Positions 63,065 through 64,000 of a stretch of 64,000 nucleotides of DNA are shown here, in pieces (within the stretch, counting starts at the first letter, position 1; each line of letters begins with the position of its first letter). Origin of the DNA: Dyella psychrodurans (GTDB lineage: Bacteria > Pseudomonadota > Gammaproteobacteria > Xanthomonadales > Rhodanobacteraceae); NCBI RefSeq assembly GCF_003363265.1, contig NZ_QRBF01000006.1:132501-196500 (forward strand). Reading direction: 5' to 3'. The translations under genes and the position numbers were made by a program. The notes under the pieces were generated by a model that worked only from the letters and a program-made list of their open reading frames with translations, did not search any database and had not been told where the DNA came from.

Positions 63065-64000
63065 GGCGGGCACTCGAACACCTGGCATGCGGCGATGACC
63101 CGGTCCACTTCGTCGTCGCGCAGCGTCGGCCCCATCGGCAGGCTCAATACTTCGTCGTGCAATCGCTCGGTCAGCGGCAGGCGGACGTCGCGCAGCGACA
63201 CATACGCCGACTGGCGATGCGGCGGAACCGGGTAATGCACCTGGCTTTGTATGCCAAGCCCATGGAGGTGCTTTTGCAACGCATCGCGATAGGCGCAGCG
63301 CACCACGAACAGATGCCAGGCGTGCTGCTCTTCGCTCCGCGCCTGCGGCAAGCGGATATGCGGATGCCGGATACCGTCCCGATAACGTTGCGCCACATGA
63401 CGGCGGCGCGCGATGTCCTCGTCCAGGTATTTCAACTTCACGCGCAGCATGGCGGCCTGCATTTCGTCGAGCCGCGAATTGACGCCCTGAAACAGATGCC
63501 GGTACTTCACGTCGGAGCCGTAGTTGCGCAGCGCGGCGACTCGATGGGCCAGCATCGAGTCGTTGGTGACGACCGCGCCGCCGTCACCGAGCGCGCCGAG
63601 ATTCTTGGCGGGAAAGAAACTGAAGGCCGCGGCATCGCCGAACGCGCCGGCCTTGCATCCGTCGCTGCTCGCGCCATGCGCCTGCGCCGCATCTTCGATC
63701 AGCAACAACTTGTATCGACGCGCCAGCGCAAGCAGCGCGGGCATGTTCGCCAGCTGCCCATACAGGTGCACCACCATGATGGCGCGCGTGCGCGGGCCGA
63801 TGGCGGCTTCCACGCTATCCGGATCGAGGTTGAAGCTGGCCGCGTCGGGCTCCACGGGCACCGGCACCATGCGATTTTCGGTGATCGCCAGGAAGGTGGC
63901 GATAAAGGTGTTGCCGGGCACGATGATCTCGTCGCCCTCGGTCAGCGCGCCGAGTTCCTTGTAGCCGCGCAGGATCAGCGCCAGCGCATCCAGTCCATTA
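63061..64000 (-). CDS. DegT/DnrJ/EryC1/StrS sugar aminotransferase (5' end cut by window)
   Basis: The last 313 codons of a PLP-dependent sugar aminotransferase; reading stays open to the window edge, so the start lies beyond 64,000. The cofactor lysine motif [16 protein letters not shown] and the helper blocks [14 protein letters not shown] and [16 protein letters not shown]-like [15 protein letters not shown] (Asp and Gln of the PLP site) are present; C-terminal [14 protein letters not shown] is as in FdtB/WecE/VioA. Makes an amino-deoxyhexose for the surface polymer. Confidence 0.93.
   Translation of the reverse strand, partial: NGLDALALILRGYKELGALTEGDEIIVPGNTFIATFLAITENRMVPVPVEPDAASFNLDPDSVEAAIGPRTRAIMVVHLYGQLANMPALLALARRYKLLLIEDAAQAHGASSDGCKAGAFGDAAAFSFFPAKNLGALGDGGAVVTNDSMLAHRVAALRNYGSDVKYRHLFQGVNSRLDEMQAAMLRVKLKYLDEDIARRRHVAQRYRDGIRHPHIRLPQARSEEQHAWHLFVVRCAYRDALQKHLHGLGIQSQVHYPVPPHRQSAYVSLRDVRLPLTERLHDEVLSLPMGPTLRDDEVDRVIAACQVFECPP

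Noticed and set aside
46327-64000. Lasso-peptide gene cluster as a firm call
   Set aside because: No asparagine-synthase-like cyclase, no B protein, no PqqD-like protein and no precursor with a Thr(-2)/Gly1/Asp-Glu 7-9 pattern was found; only accessory families are present.

Overview
The window looks like chromosome of a gammaproteobacterium in the Xanthomonadales, most plausibly Rhodanobacteraceae (Dyella/Luteibacter/Frateuria-like). This is inferred from base composition that is visibly GC-rich in most genes, many signal-peptide proteins, a TonB-dependent receptor, an OprB-like porin, small families I associate with Xanthomonadales (BP74-like and XAC0095-like), and dense dispersed palindromic repeats. 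No rRNA, tRNA, CRISPR array, phage or intact transposon was seen. The only mobile-element trace is a broken IS3-type orfA at about 4.3-4.55 kb, beside an AT-richer patch (4.6-6.5 kb) that may have been acquired.

Layout. 0-3.8 kb: DoxX-like membrane protein, SDR and DUF427 genes divergent from a LysR regulator, then a small XAC0095-like gene. 3.8-8.7 kb: non-coding patch with hairpins, the IS3 remnant, two secreted orphan proteins, tandem terminators, a GFA-domain protein and a double-DTG aspartyl-protease-like protein. 8.7-11.2 kb: TonB receptor. 11.5-17.2 kb: secreted and membrane proteins of unknown function, a second double aspartyl-protease/TPR protein and a Ser/Ala-rich protein. 17.3-22 kb: AIG2-type cyclotransferase, a phospholipase D lipoprotein (ClsC-like) and small orphans. 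22-31.4 kb: LysR-controlled oxidoreductase modules (AKR-SDR; SDR-DoxX-GST-SnoaL), MsrA and an RMD1/DUF155-like protein. 31.4-38.5 kb: penicillin-acylase-family hydrolase, Lrp regulator, GST, YciI, SRPBCC and OprB porin. 38.6-46.3 kb: MarR-MFS efflux operon with a perfect 20-bp palindrome at its head, cupin-CMD-tautomerase operon divergent from a LysR, and an SDR and two alpha/beta hydrolases next to a CGNR regulator.

46.3-64 kb is the most unusual part. An ABC exporter and an HPr-kinase-like kinase (minus strand) stand divergent from a radical SAM protein and an uncharacterised nucleotidyltransferase (plus strand). Kinase, nucleotidyltransferase and exporter families of this kind accompany lasso-peptide/RiPP loci, but no lasso cyclase, B protein or convincing precursor is visible. 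Facing it is a tightly coupled minus-strand run (ATGA overlaps) that leaves the window at 64,000: DegT aminotransferase, Wzx flippase, GT2, Wzy polymerase, Wzz-like protein, methyltransferase, amidohydrolase, methyltransferase, second radical SAM, two GT4 glycosyltransferases. I read this as a Wzx/Wzy surface-polysaccharide locus carrying radical-SAM, methyl and amidohydrolase tailoring genes, next to a peptide-type kinase/exporter module. Whether the two parts make one product is the main open question.

Two dispersed repeat families mark intergenic spaces: a 24-44-bp palindrome of the type GTCCGCTTCGGGTCG...AAGCGGAC (4-31 kb) and a MITE-like repeat around TCTATAGAAAAGTGC (13.6, 20.7 and 35.8 kb). 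Neither was noticed in the 46-64 kb locus.
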